Source: Aurantimicrobium sp. MWH-Uga1
Lineage (GTDB): Bacteria; Actinomycetota; Actinomycetes; Actinomycetales; Microbacteriaceae
Reading direction: 5' to 3'
Assembly: GCF_003325955.1 (NCBI RefSeq)
Contig: NZ_CP030929.1
Location: 806,001 to 870,000 of the forward strand
Length of the DNA: 64,000 nucleotides
A program made the position numbers and the translations under genes. The notes beneath the pieces were generated by a model. The model ran no database searches, was not told the DNA's origin, and was given only the letters and a program-made list of their open reading frames with translations. This document shows, piece by piece, positions 51,394-59,174 of the stretch. How positions within the stretch are numbered: position 1 is the stretch's first letter; each line of letters begins with the position of its first letter.

Positions 51394-54053
51394 TAGAGAG
51401 ATCGTAACTCCGCGAGAACAGCATCCAGAGCCGTCGGGAGCTGACCGGTATTGGCACCTCCGCCTTGAGCAAGGTCGTCTCTACCGCCGCCACCGCCACC
51501 GAGAACACCGGCAGCCAATTTGGCTAAAGCGCCTGCTTTAGCACCTTTGTCACGCGCCGCTTCGGTAGTAGCAACGATGACAACAGGCTTGTCCTCAACG
51601 ACTGCACCAAGAGCAATTACTGTGTTAGTTGATTGAACTTTCTCGCGGACTCCAGTGACCAAATTGCGCAAATCATCCACTGAAGCAACCCCTGAAACAC
51701 TCTCAACAATTGCCGTGACATTACCCGCGGGAGCGGCGGCATTGACCAGAGCGGGAATCTGTTCACGCACGGCTGCTGCCTCGAATTCAGCGATTTTGCG
51801 CTCTGCTGCTTTCAAGCTCGTCATCAGATCTGCAACACGAGTGATGACCTGATCGCGTGGCGCTTTGAGCGAAGAACTGAGTTCGTGCACGATTGCACGT
51901 TCAGCGGCGAGAGACTTGAAAGCGTCAGCGCCAACAAGTGCTTCTACACGGCGGTTGGATGATCCGACAGAGGATTCACTGATCAAGTTGATCAGCCCAA
52001 CTTGTGAAGAGTGAGAAACATGGGTGCCAGCACACAACTCCCGTGACCATGGGCCGCCGATGTCCACCATACGCACGGTTTCACCGTATTTCTCACCAAA
52101 GAGGGCCATTGCGCCCATCTTTTTAGCTTCTTCTAAGGCCATTTCTCGAGTAACGACGTCGTAATCTGCCAAAATTGCTTTGTTTGCAATCTCTTCAATT
52201 TCTGTCTTCGTTTCAGAAGACAATGCATCGTTCCAGGAGAAGTCAAAGCGCATGTATCCAGCTTTATTCAACGATCCCGCCTGGTGAGCTGTTTCGCCGA
52301 GTACTTCGCGAAGAGCAGCGTGGACGAGGTGGGTTGCCGAATGTGCAGCAGCAGCTGCAGCTCGGTAGTTCTTGTCAACAACCGTAGTTGCGGCAGCACC
52401 AGCATTAACCTGGCCACTGCGTACCTCAACTGTGTGAGAAACAAGTCCCTTAACTGGTTTCTGAACGTCGAGAACTTCAAGATCAAACCCGTCACCAATG
52501 ATGGAACCTGCGTCTGAAACCTGACCACCAGATTCAGCATAAAGTGAGGTGGCGCCAACAATAACTTCGACAACATCACCAGCGGATGCGCTCTGAACAG
52601 GCAGACCGTCCTTGAGGAGACCCAAGATGCTGGTTTCTGTTTCGAGATCGGTATAACCGGTGAAGACAGTCTCGCCCTTTGCCCGAAGGTCGGTGTAGAT
52701 CGACAGGTCTGCAAGGATCGACTTCTTTGCTTTCGCGTCAGCTTTAGCTCGTGTTCGCTGATCAAGCATTAGTTTGTCAAAAGCGGCGCGGTCAACACTC
52801 AAACCTGCTTCTTCAGCCATTTCAAGAGTGAGGTCAATGGGGAAACCAAAGGTGTCATGAAGGAGGAACGCAGTATCTCCAGCAAGTGCTTTAGCACCTG
52901 ACTTCTTGGTCTCAGAAACAGCAGTATCCAGAATGGTTGTTCCGGAAGCCAGGGTCTTTAGGAATGTCTCTTCTTCACCGTAGGCAATTTGAGAAATTCG
53001 AGCGTATTCACTCTCCACATCCGGATATGCCGCCTTCATAGCATCGCGTGAAGCAGTGAACAACTCCGGGAAGGTTGCTGCATCAACACCCAGTAGACGC
53101 ATCGCTCGAACGGAACGACGCAGCAGTCGGCGCAAAATATAGCCGCGGCCCTCGTTGGATGCTTGAACCCCATCAGCCATGAGCATCAAGGCTGAGCGGA
53201 CATGGTCAGCTACAACACGCAAACGAACGTCGTTTTCTTGGTTGGCACCGTAAGTGACACCTGCTAAATCTGCAGCACGGTCAAGCACAGGGCGAACCTG
53301 ATCAATTTCATACAGGTTTTCAACACCCTGTTTGAGGAAAGCAACGCGCTCCAGCCCCATGCCAGTGTCAATGTTCTTATTGGGAAGTTCGCCTAAAATT
53401 TCAAACTCGGTCTTACTGGTTCCTTCACCACGCAAGTACTGCATGAATACGAGGTTCCATATTTCGATGTAGCGATCTTCATCGGCAACTGGGCCTCCTT
53501 CGATGCCGTAGGCAGGACCGCGGTCAAAGTAAATTTCTGAACATGGTCCAGCTGGACCAGGTTGACCAGTGGACCAATAGTTGTCTTCCTTGCCACGACG
53601 TTGAATGCGTTCATCTGGCAGGCCAGCGGTCTTCTTCCAGAACCCGATGGCTTCATCATCATCTTCGTAGACAGTTACCCAGAGGTCCCTCTCAGCAAAA
53701 CCAAGACCACCATCTGCTTCAGAAGTTGTCAGGAGCTCCCATGCATATTCAATTGCCTGTTCTTTGAAATAGTCGCCAAAAGAGAAGTTACCGTTCATTT
53801 GGAAGAACGTGCCGTGGCGAGTAGTTTTACCTACTTCTTCAATGTCCAGAGTACGTATGCACTTCTGAACACTTGTTGCGCGTGGGTATGGGGGTGGAAC
53901 AACTCCCGAGAGATAGGGAATAAACGGAACCATTCCTGCAACGGTAAAAAGAAGGGTGGGATCGTCGCTCACGAGGGATGCTGAAGGCACAACTGTGTGA
54001 CCACGGGCAGCAAAAAAATCAAGCCATCTCTGGCGAATCTCAGCAGTCTGCAT
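51393..54053 (-). CDS. alaS: Alanyl-tRNA synthetase
   Basis: AlaS charges tRNA-Ala and clears mischarged species. The 886-residue class II enzyme has the N-terminal catalytic core (IRQRWLDFFAARGH, FQMNGNFSFGDYFKEQAI, NLVFMQYLR), a tRNA-recognition middle domain, the editing domain with zinc ligands in HSATHLVHAAL and ELCAGTHVSH, and the C-terminal oligomerisation domain ending with the glycine-rich GVLGGGGGGRDDLAQGGG. It starts 2 bases after the small membrane protein gene. Complete and normal. Confidence 0.97.
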   Translation of the reverse strand: MQTAEIRQRWLDFFAARGHTVVPSASLVSDDPTLLFTVAGMVPFIPYLSGVVPPPYPRATSVQKCIRTLDIEEVGKTTRHGTFFQMNGNFSFGDYFKEQAIEYAWELLTTSEADGGLGFAERDLWVTVYEDDDEAIGFWKKTAGLPDERIQRRGKEDNYWSTGQPGPAGPCSEIYFDRGPAYGIEGGPVADEDRYIEIWNLVFMQYLRGEGTSKTEFEILGELPNKNIDTGMGLERVAFLKQGVENLYEIDQVRPVLDRAADLAGVTYGANQENDVRLRVVADHVRSALMLMADGVQASNEGRGYILRRLLRRSVRAMRLLGVDAATFPELFTASRDAMKAAYPDVESEYARISQIAYGEEETFLKTLASGTTILDTAVSETKKSGAKALAGDTAFLLHDTFGFPIDLTLEMAEEAGLSVDRAAFDKLMLDQRTRAKADAKAKKSILADLSIYTDLRAKGETVFTGYTDLETETSILGLLKDGLPVQSASAGDVVEVIVGATSLYAESGGQVSDAGSIIGDGFDLEVLDVQKPVKGLVSHTVEVRSGQVNAGAAATTVVDKNYRAAAAAAHSATHLVHAALREVLGETAHQAGSLNKAGYMRFDFSWNDALSSETKTEIEEIANKAILADYDVVTREMALEEAKKMGAMALFGEKYGETVRMVDIGGPWSRELCAGTHVSHSSQVGLINLISESSVGSSNRRVEALVGADAFKSLAAERAIVHELSSSLKAPRDQVITRVADLMTSLKAAERKIAEFEAAAVREQIPALVNAAAPAGNVTAIVESVSGVASVDDLRNLVTGVREKVQSTNTVIALGAVVEDKPVVIVATTEAARDKGAKAGALAKLAAGVLGGGGGGRDDLAQGGGANTGQLPTALDAVLAELRSL

Positions 54054-54055
54054 GA

Positions 54056-54244
54056 TTAATTGTTGCGGTTTGCGCGAAGTTCAGCTTCACGCTCTTTATA
54101 GCCGTCGACGAGAGCATCAGTGAAGTCACGAGTTTTTGCATCAAGATTGGCAAAGAAAGCCCTACCCTGCTCTGTTTCGTTCACCTTGTGGGCGACGATA
54201 AAGCCAGCAACTAAGCCGATAATGAGCCAAAAAAATTGCTTCAT
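54056..54244 (-). CDS. Small single-helix membrane protein upstream of alaS
   Basis: A 62-residue protein: one N-terminal membrane helix (FFWLIIGLVAGFIVA, residues 4-18) followed by a charged helical tail (AKTRDFTDALVDGYKEREAEL). I chose ATG 54242-54244 because GGAG lies 6 bases upstream; the longer open frame to 54562 runs back through rpsD and is rejected. Its position 2 bases before alaS supports expression in the alaS operon. It resembles small YtxH-like proteins in shape but I cannot assign a function. Confidence 0.75.
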   Translation of the reverse strand: MKQFFWLIIGLVAGFIVAHKVNETEQGRAFFANLDAKTRDFTDALVDGYKEREAELRANRNN

Positions 54245-54315
54245 GATTTCTCCAGAGAACTTACGCACATGCTGAAAACCTAGTCTATGCGAGCAAAGGT
54301 CGAGAGTTAAACGCA

Positions 54316-54347
54316 GAAGGGTGTTGATCCAAAGACCAACACCCTTC
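54316..54347 (-). terminator. Terminator hairpin after rpsD
   Basis: An 11-bp perfect stem GAAGGGTGTTG/CAACACCCTTC (54316-54326 with 54337-54347) with a 10-base loop begins 13 bases past the rpsD stop. The minus-strand flank is TGCGTTTAACTC, a short T-run only. It probably separates rpsD from the following small-protein-alaS operon. Confidence 0.7.
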
Positions 54348-54359
54348 GAGAAGGTTTGT

Positions 54360-54989
54360 CTAGCGGGCTGCGTAGTACTCAACAACCAACTGAACGTCAC
54401 AAGTGACGGGGACTTCTGAACGCTTGGGGCGGCGCACCAAAGTTGCGTGAAGCTTATCAAGTTCAACATCGAGGTAAGCAGGTACCGGAGGAAGAACTTC
54501 AGCGTGACCACCAGCTGCAGCAACCTGCAAGGGCTCAAGAACCTCAGAGCGTGGCTTAACATGGATGAGCTGTCCAGGCTTTACGCGGAAAGATGGGCGG
54601 TCAACCAGCTGACCGTCAACGAGAATGTGACGGTGCACAACAAGCTGACGAGCCTGAGCAGTGGTACGTGCAAAACCTGCACGCAAAACGAGTGCGTCAA
54701 GACGCATTTCGAGAAGCTCAACCAGGTTTTCACCAGTCAAACCCTGGGTCTTGCGAGCTTCTTGGAAGACATTGCGAAGTTGAGCTTCACGGATACCGTA
54801 CTGAGCGCGTAGACGCTGCTTCTCACGCAGACGAACTGCGTAGTCAGAGTCAGCCTTGCGCTTGGTGCGGCCGTGCTCACCTGGGGCGTATGGACGCTTT
54901 TCCAGGTACTTTGCTGCCTTAGGAGTCAGTGCGATGCCGAGGGCACGCGAAAGACGAGTTTTGCTGCGGGTACGTGACTTAGTAGACAC
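54360..54989 (-). CDS. rpsD: 30S ribosomal protein S4
   Basis: S4 is a primary 16S rRNA-binding protein of the 30S body. The 209-residue product has the N-terminal S4 domain (TRSKTRLSRALGIALT, KRPYAPGEHGRTKRK) and the S4 RNA-binding fold from about 98 (MRLDALVLRAGFARTTAQARQLVVHRHI, VDRPSFRVKPGQ). The start is GTG at 54987-54989 with AAGGA 5 bases upstream; the upstream frame extension lacks homology. No zinc-binding Cys set was seen, so this is the C-minus form. It is preceded by a 141-base leader. Confidence 0.96.
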   Translation of the reverse strand: MSTKSRTRSKTRLSRALGIALTPKAAKYLEKRPYAPGEHGRTKRKADSDYAVRLREKQRLRAQYGIREAQLRNVFQEARKTQGLTGENLVELLEMRLDALVLRAGFARTTAQARQLVVHRHILVDGQLVDRPSFRVKPGQLIHVKPRSEVLEPLQVAAAGGHAEVLPPVPAYLDVELDKLHATLVRRPKRSEVPVTCDVQLVVEYYAAR

Positions 54990-55130
54990 AATTTCCTTTT
55001 CGATTGAACAAACAAAATGAACACGCCAAAAATGGCGAAAATCGAGGGATTTGCCACGGTGCCCGGCTACAGGGCGATCCAATTCTTTCGCTACTGTGTT
55101 GCAGCCGCGCTACACAGTCGAAATAGACGT
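54990..55130 (-). promoter_or_regulatory. rpsD leader with two hairpins
   Basis: This 141-base stretch between rarA and rpsD must hold the rpsD promoter. Near the start is CGCCA-AAAA-TGGCG (55024-55037), followed on the minus strand by T-rich TGTTCATTTTGTTTG, a weak terminator-like shape. Farther upstream, ACTGTGT/ACACAGT (55093-55099 with 55112-55118) with an inner AGC/GCT pairing forms an imperfect hairpin just past the rarA stop. It could end rarA transcripts or be part of an S4 autoregulatory leader; I could not place promoter boxes. Confidence 0.4.
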
Positions 55131-56492
55131 CTAAAGACTATCACGAGATTTAGTCTGCGGAGAATCCCGCCTGGTGATTGCTCGGAGTTTTTCAAGACGA
55201 GCACGAATATCACGTTCACTGCCGTGTTCAGTAGGGTCATAGTAAATACGACCCATCAACGAATCTGGCAGGTATTGCTGCTGTACAACTCCAAGAGGAT
55301 TGTCATGAGGATATATATATCCCTTACCGTGACCTAGTTTCTTCGCTCCTGGATAGTGAGAATCACGCAGATGGTTGGGAACAACACCGGTTTTCCCGGC
55401 ATTGACGTCACTAAGAGCAGCATCGATTGCTAGGTATGCAGCATTTGATTTAGGTGCCGTAGCCAAATACACCGTCGCTTCAGCTAAAGGAATACGGCCT
55501 TCTGGCATTCCAATGAAAGCCACAGCGTCCGCCGCTGCAGTGGCGACACTCAGTGCATGAGGATCGGCTAAACCGATATCTTCTGAAGCAGATATGACCA
55601 GCCGACGAGCAATAAATCGAGGGTCCTCCCCCGCTGCAATCATTCGAGCCAGGTAATGAATAGCTGCGTCAGGGTCTGATCCACGAATTGACTTAATGAA
55701 TGCACTGATGACGTCGTAATGTTCATCACCATTGCGGTCATATCTCAACAGAGCACTGTCCACTGCAGCTGCTACGTGTTCGGCGGAAATATTGAGTTGT
55801 TTCGACTTCTTTTTTGACGTTTGCTGAGCGATAGAAGCGGCTGCTTCTAAAGAAGTGAGCACACGACGTGCATCCCCCGAAGCAAAACGAATTATCGCCT
55901 GCGAGGCATCATCTTCGAGAAGAAATTTGTTATTGAGACCATAAGGTTCCGAAAGTGCTCGCTCAATTAATGAAAATAATGCTTCATCGGTCAACGGTTC
56001 AAGACGGAGAAGTAAAGAACGAGAGAGTAATGGTGTCACAACACTGAAAGAGGGGTTCTCTGTAGTAGCAGCAATGAGGGTAACCCAGCCGTTTTCAACT
56101 CCTGGTAGGAGAGCGTCTTGTTGCGCCTTGCTAAATCGATGAATTTCGTCGAGAAAGAGAAGAGTTCTCACCCCATAGAGGTCACGTTGATTTTGTGCCT
56201 CGTCCATTACTAAACGGACATCTTTAACACCGGCTGTTACCGCTGAGAGTTCAACACAGCGCCTGTCAGAAGATGCCGCAATAGCGTGGGCCAGTGAAGT
56301 CTTCCCCGTACCGGGTGGACCCCACAGAATAACTGAAACTGAACTAGTGGACCCAGGTTGAGCTAAAGCATGAAGCGGGGACCCTGCTGTCATTAATTTT
56401 TCTTGACCTGCAATCTCAGCTAAGTTTCGTGGTCTCATCCGAACCGCAAGAGGGGCAGTGTTTCCGCCGAGTGTCGATTCGCCTTGAGCCAT
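55131..56492 (-). CDS. rarA: Replication-associated recombination protein A
   Basis: RarA (MgsA) is an AAA+ ATPase that acts at stalled replication forks. The protein of about 453 residues has ATP-binding WGPPGTGKTSLAHAIA near 54-69, Walker B LLFLDEIHRFSKAQQDALL, sensor 1 LIAATTENPSF and an Arg-rich sensor 2 near GDARRVL, then a C-terminal tetramerisation region (GSDPDAAIHYLARM, MPEGRIPLAEA). I place the start at ATG 56490-56492; a GTG two codons earlier (56498) is equally open. It is divergent from the cyclophilin gene with only 24 bases between start codons. Confidence 0.94.
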   Translation of the reverse strand: MAQGESTLGGNTAPLAVRMRPRNLAEIAGQEKLMTAGSPLHALAQPGSTSSVSVILWGPPGTGKTSLAHAIAASSDRRCVELSAVTAGVKDVRLVMDEAQNQRDLYGVRTLLFLDEIHRFSKAQQDALLPGVENGWVTLIAATTENPSFSVVTPLLSRSLLLRLEPLTDEALFSLIERALSEPYGLNNKFLLEDDASQAIIRFASGDARRVLTSLEAAASIAQQTSKKKSKQLNISAEHVAAAVDSALLRYDRNGDEHYDVISAFIKSIRGSDPDAAIHYLARMIAAGEDPRFIARRLVISASEDIGLADPHALSVATAAADAVAFIGMPEGRIPLAEATVYLATAPKSNAAYLAIDAALSDVNAGKTGVVPNHLRDSHYPGAKKLGHGKGYIYPHDNPLGVVQQQYLPDSLMGRIYYDPTEHGSERDIRARLEKLRAITRRDSPQTKSRDSL

Positions 56493-56516
56493 ACTCACAG
56501 ATTAGCGTTGACACCT

Positions 56517-57278
56517 ATGGCACAGAAGAATGAAAACCGCGTATCTAAAGATGTTTTGAACAGAGCAAAAACGTATGAAGAGCGTAAAGCGGCACACGAA
56601 AAGGCACTTCAGAAGAAAAGGCGCATTCAGAAAACTGCAGTCTGGTCTTCTGCACTCGTTGTTGTCCTGGCATTAGGACTTGGGATTTTCTCTGCAGTCT
56701 TTACAACACTTAACCCAGCACCTCTTCCCACCGCATCAGAGACAGGAGTATCTGCACCTGATCCCACGTTGAGCGAAAATCGTACATGGACAGGTTCAAT
56801 GAATGTAGCTGGTGTACCTATCACTTTTGAACTCGATGGGGCCGCATCGCCTCAGGCAGTTGCTAGCACCGTTTCCCTTGTGAACAGTGGCTTCTATGAA
56901 GGGATAAGTTGCCACCGCCTCACAACCGAAGGCATTTACGTGCTTCAATGTGGAGACCCTAACGGGGATGGTTCTGGCGGACCAGGCTACAGCTATGGGC
57001 CAGTAGAAAATGCTCCAACAGATGATTTCTATCCCGCCGGAACAATTGCAATGGCTCGCCAGGGCGGCAACGGTTCTTCAATGGGTAGTCAATTCTTTAT
57101 TGTGTACCAAGACAGCACTATCCCCAGCGATGACGCCGGTGGGTATACCGTGATTGGTCGAATTACTTCCGGACTTCCAGAACTCATCTCAACGGTGACA
57201 AGTCAGGGAACGGAAAATGGTGGTACCGATGGGAAACCGAAGGTTCCTGTGACCATTACATCAATATCTGTACAGTAA
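56517..57278 (+). CDS. Membrane-anchored cyclophilin-type peptidyl-prolyl isomerase
   Basis: A 253-residue protein with a basic cytoplasmic N-terminus (residues 1-40, rich in Lys/Arg), one membrane helix (about 41-63), a linker and an external cyclophilin domain from about 90. The domain has GFYEGISCHRL, the family core QGGNGSSMGSQFFIVYQDS and GYTVIGRITSG. Some residues of the usual FHR active site are replaced (SCHRL keeps His-Arg). ATG 56517-56519 is chosen because it opens with MAQKNENR just inside the divergent gap; the open frame extends 11 codons earlier into rarA. It probably folds secreted proteins. Confidence 0.9.
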   Translation: MAQKNENRVSKDVLNRAKTYEERKAAHEKALQKKRRIQKTAVWSSALVVVLALGLGIFSAVFTTLNPAPLPTASETGVSAPDPTLSENRTWTGSMNVAGVPITFELDGAASPQAVASTVSLVNSGFYEGISCHRLTTEGIYVLQCGDPNGDGSGGPGYSYGPVENAPTDDFYPAGTIAMARQGGNGSSMGSQFFIVYQDSTIPSDDAGGYTVIGRITSGLPELISTVTSQGTENGGTDGKPKVPVTITSISVQ

Positions 57279-57355
57279 CGACAATGTTGAAACGTGACTC
57301 AGTGACATAGGCTTTAAGCTCACGTTCTTTATTCACAACTTGAGGTAGAAAAAAT

Positions 57356-58579
57356 ATGTCTGAAAAGACACAAGTACGCGTTGATTCTGATGGCAACGTT
57401 TATGTTGTTGAGGGTTCCAACGAACGGCTGGTTGGTCAATACCCAGATGTATCTGCCGAAGAGGCAATTGCCTACTTTGAACGTAAATTCAATGACACAA
57501 ATTCCGCGCTCGTTCTTCTCGAGCAACGTGCTAAAAATGGTGCATCAGCCTCAGAAATTGCCGAAAGCATTTCTAAAATTTCTGAACAAATTGACGCACG
57601 GGCAGGAATTGGAAACTACGACGCACTAGCTGAACGTGCCAACAAACTCTCAGCATCTTTAGATGAGCTTTCTGCTGCTGAAAAAGAAAAGCACGTCGAG
57701 GCTCTTGAGAAGGCTAAAGCCGAACGTGAAGCTATCGTCTCTGAAATGGAAAAGCTAGCAGCCATTGATTCCCAAAAAATTCAATGGAAACAAACCACAA
57801 AAAAGGTTGATGAACTTTTTGCCCAGTGGCAGTCGGCGCAAAAATCAGGACCCCGCCTTAGCAAGACAGAAGCAAATGAGCTCTGGAAGCGCTTCCGAGA
57901 TGCTCGTCATCAACTCGACCAGCACCGTCGAGCATTCTTTGCTGAATTAGATGCGAAAAACAAAAGCGCAAAATCCGCTAAAGAAGAACTCATTTCACAA
58001 GCTGAAGCACTCGTTGCTGATGGCAAGGGAAATGTTACTGCTTACCGATCTTTGCTAGATAAATGGAAACTAGCCCCACGTGCTGGCAAAAAGATAGATG
58101 ATGCACTCTGGTCACGATTCAAGGCCGCAGGTGATGCCATTTATGCTGCAAAGAAGTCAGCTGATGAGGCGGAGGATGAATCATTCGCTGGCAACCTTGA
58201 GGTCAAACTTGCATTACTCGTTGAAGCTGAAACACTTCTCACAGCTACCGATCGCGTGGAGGCTCGTTCGAAACTCAATGCAATTCAAAAAAAGTGGGAT
58301 GCAGCAGGGAAAGTTCCTCGCGCACAATTTAAGAGCACAGAAGACCGCATGCGGAAAGTCGAACAAGCAGTTCGGGCCTTGGAAGACACTCACTGGAATG
58401 CTTCCAATCCTGAAAAAATTGCTCGATCTGAAGGTCTCGCCGGACAAATTCAAGACAAAATCGCAACTCTTGAGTCTGAGCTTGTATCTGCAAAAAACGA
58501 AAAGAACACAGCAAAAATTGCCGATTTAGAAGCAGCGATAAAGACTCAAAAAGAGTGGCTCGCTGTTCTCTCCAAATAG
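57356..58579 (+). CDS. DUF349-domain coiled-coil protein
   Basis: A 407-residue, highly charged protein with repeated DUF349 units: conserved WKQTTKKVDELFAQWQ, LWKRFRDARHQLDQHRRAFF, LLDKWKLAPRAGKKIDDALWSRFKAAGDAIY and KKWDAAGKVPRAQ. Long coiled-coil stretches surround them (about 95-145 and 365-400). No enzyme motif or signal peptide is visible, so it is cytoplasmic and perhaps nucleic-acid or ribosome associated, but function is not established. The ATG is preceded by TTGAGGTAG. It follows the cyclophilin by 77 bases; a TTGAAA/TAGGCT pair at 57287-57313 is a poor promoter candidate (15-base spacer). Confidence 0.88.
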   Translation: MSEKTQVRVDSDGNVYVVEGSNERLVGQYPDVSAEEAIAYFERKFNDTNSALVLLEQRAKNGASASEIAESISKISEQIDARAGIGNYDALAERANKLSASLDELSAAEKEKHVEALEKAKAEREAIVSEMEKLAAIDSQKIQWKQTTKKVDELFAQWQSAQKSGPRLSKTEANELWKRFRDARHQLDQHRRAFFAELDAKNKSAKSAKEELISQAEALVADGKGNVTAYRSLLDKWKLAPRAGKKIDDALWSRFKAAGDAIYAAKKSADEAEDESFAGNLEVKLALLVEAETLLTATDRVEARSKLNAIQKKWDAAGKVPRAQFKSTEDRMRKVEQAVRALEDTHWNASNPEKIARSEGLAGQIQDKIATLESELVSAKNEKNTAKIADLEAAIKTQKEWLAVLSK

Positions 58580-58607
58580 TTTCCACAATTTGAATTGTTT
58601 CTCGTAG

Positions 58608-58630
58608 TTGTTGTTCAGAATAAACAACAA
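58608..58630. promoter_or_regulatory. A/T-rich inverted repeat ahead of AbiEi-like gene
   Basis: TTGTTGTT (58608-58615) and AACAACAA (58623-58630) form a perfect 8-bp inverted repeat with a 7-base spacer, 29 bases past the DUF349 gene stop and 8 bases before the ATG of the next gene. It could be an operator for a DNA-binding protein or a weak hairpin. A TTG that could start the next gene lies inside its left arm. Confidence 0.4.
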
Positions 58631-58637
58631 TGTGCGA

Positions 58638-59174
58638 ATGGAACTTGCTGTAAATACATTCGAATATTCGCCTGCTGAACTTTCCAGTTTCAGACTTGAT
58701 GGTGAAATTATTGGCGACTTTCTCGTAGATAGCTCACTCGATTGGCTGGATAAAAGTCAGAGTGTGTTAGCTCAGGAAAACGTCCCGATGGTACTTACTA
58801 GTTTTGCGGCGTCATGGGCATTGGGAATTGGGATGAAACCTCAACGTCCAACAGCAAGCGTGGTTGGACCGCACAGGCTACGAGAGGCACAGAACATCGA
58901 AATATGTATTGAAGAACGAACTTTAGCCTCGCATCATTACTGGATTGAGGGAAAGAGTGGAGTTACAACACCACTTCGAACTATTTCAGATTTACTTCGA
59001 TGTCCAGTTCAAGACTGGTTTCGCGCCAAAAAACTCGTATCTGAGCTCATTACGCATTATCAGTTGTCTATAGGAGACATCGAGATGTTTATTCATGAAA
59101 GAGGGATCATTCCGCATAAACAAGTGGCACTTCACAGAGTACGGGAGATAAATTATCCCTCGGATACGCGGTAA
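58638..59174 (+). CDS. AbiEi-antitoxin-like protein, orphan
   Basis: A protein of about 178 residues without enzyme motifs. Its middle (MVLTSFAASWALGIGM, VVGPHRLREAQNIEICIEER) and the segment SGVTTPLRTISDLLR resemble the C-terminal region of type IV toxin-antitoxin AbiEi-family proteins found in many Actinobacteria, in which a TSPxRTxxDLA pattern is typical. No AbiEii-type nucleotidyltransferase toxin is adjacent, so a toxin-antitoxin role is not supported. ATG 58638 is my choice; a TTG at 58608 lies inside the inverted repeat. Its last 22 bases overlap the 3' end of the convergent rsh gene. Confidence 0.65.
   Translation: MELAVNTFEYSPAELSSFRLDGEIIGDFLVDSSLDWLDKSQSVLAQENVPMVLTSFAASWALGIGMKPQRPTASVVGPHRLREAQNIEICIEERTLASHHYWIEGKSGVTTPLRTISDLLRCPVQDWFRAKKLVSELITHYQLSIGDIEMFIHERGIIPHKQVALHRVREINYPSDTR

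Noticed and set aside
54245..54562. A longer frame for the small protein upstream of alaS
   Set aside because: It runs through the rpsD terminator and into rpsD in another frame; the ATG at 54244 has its own ribosome-binding site.
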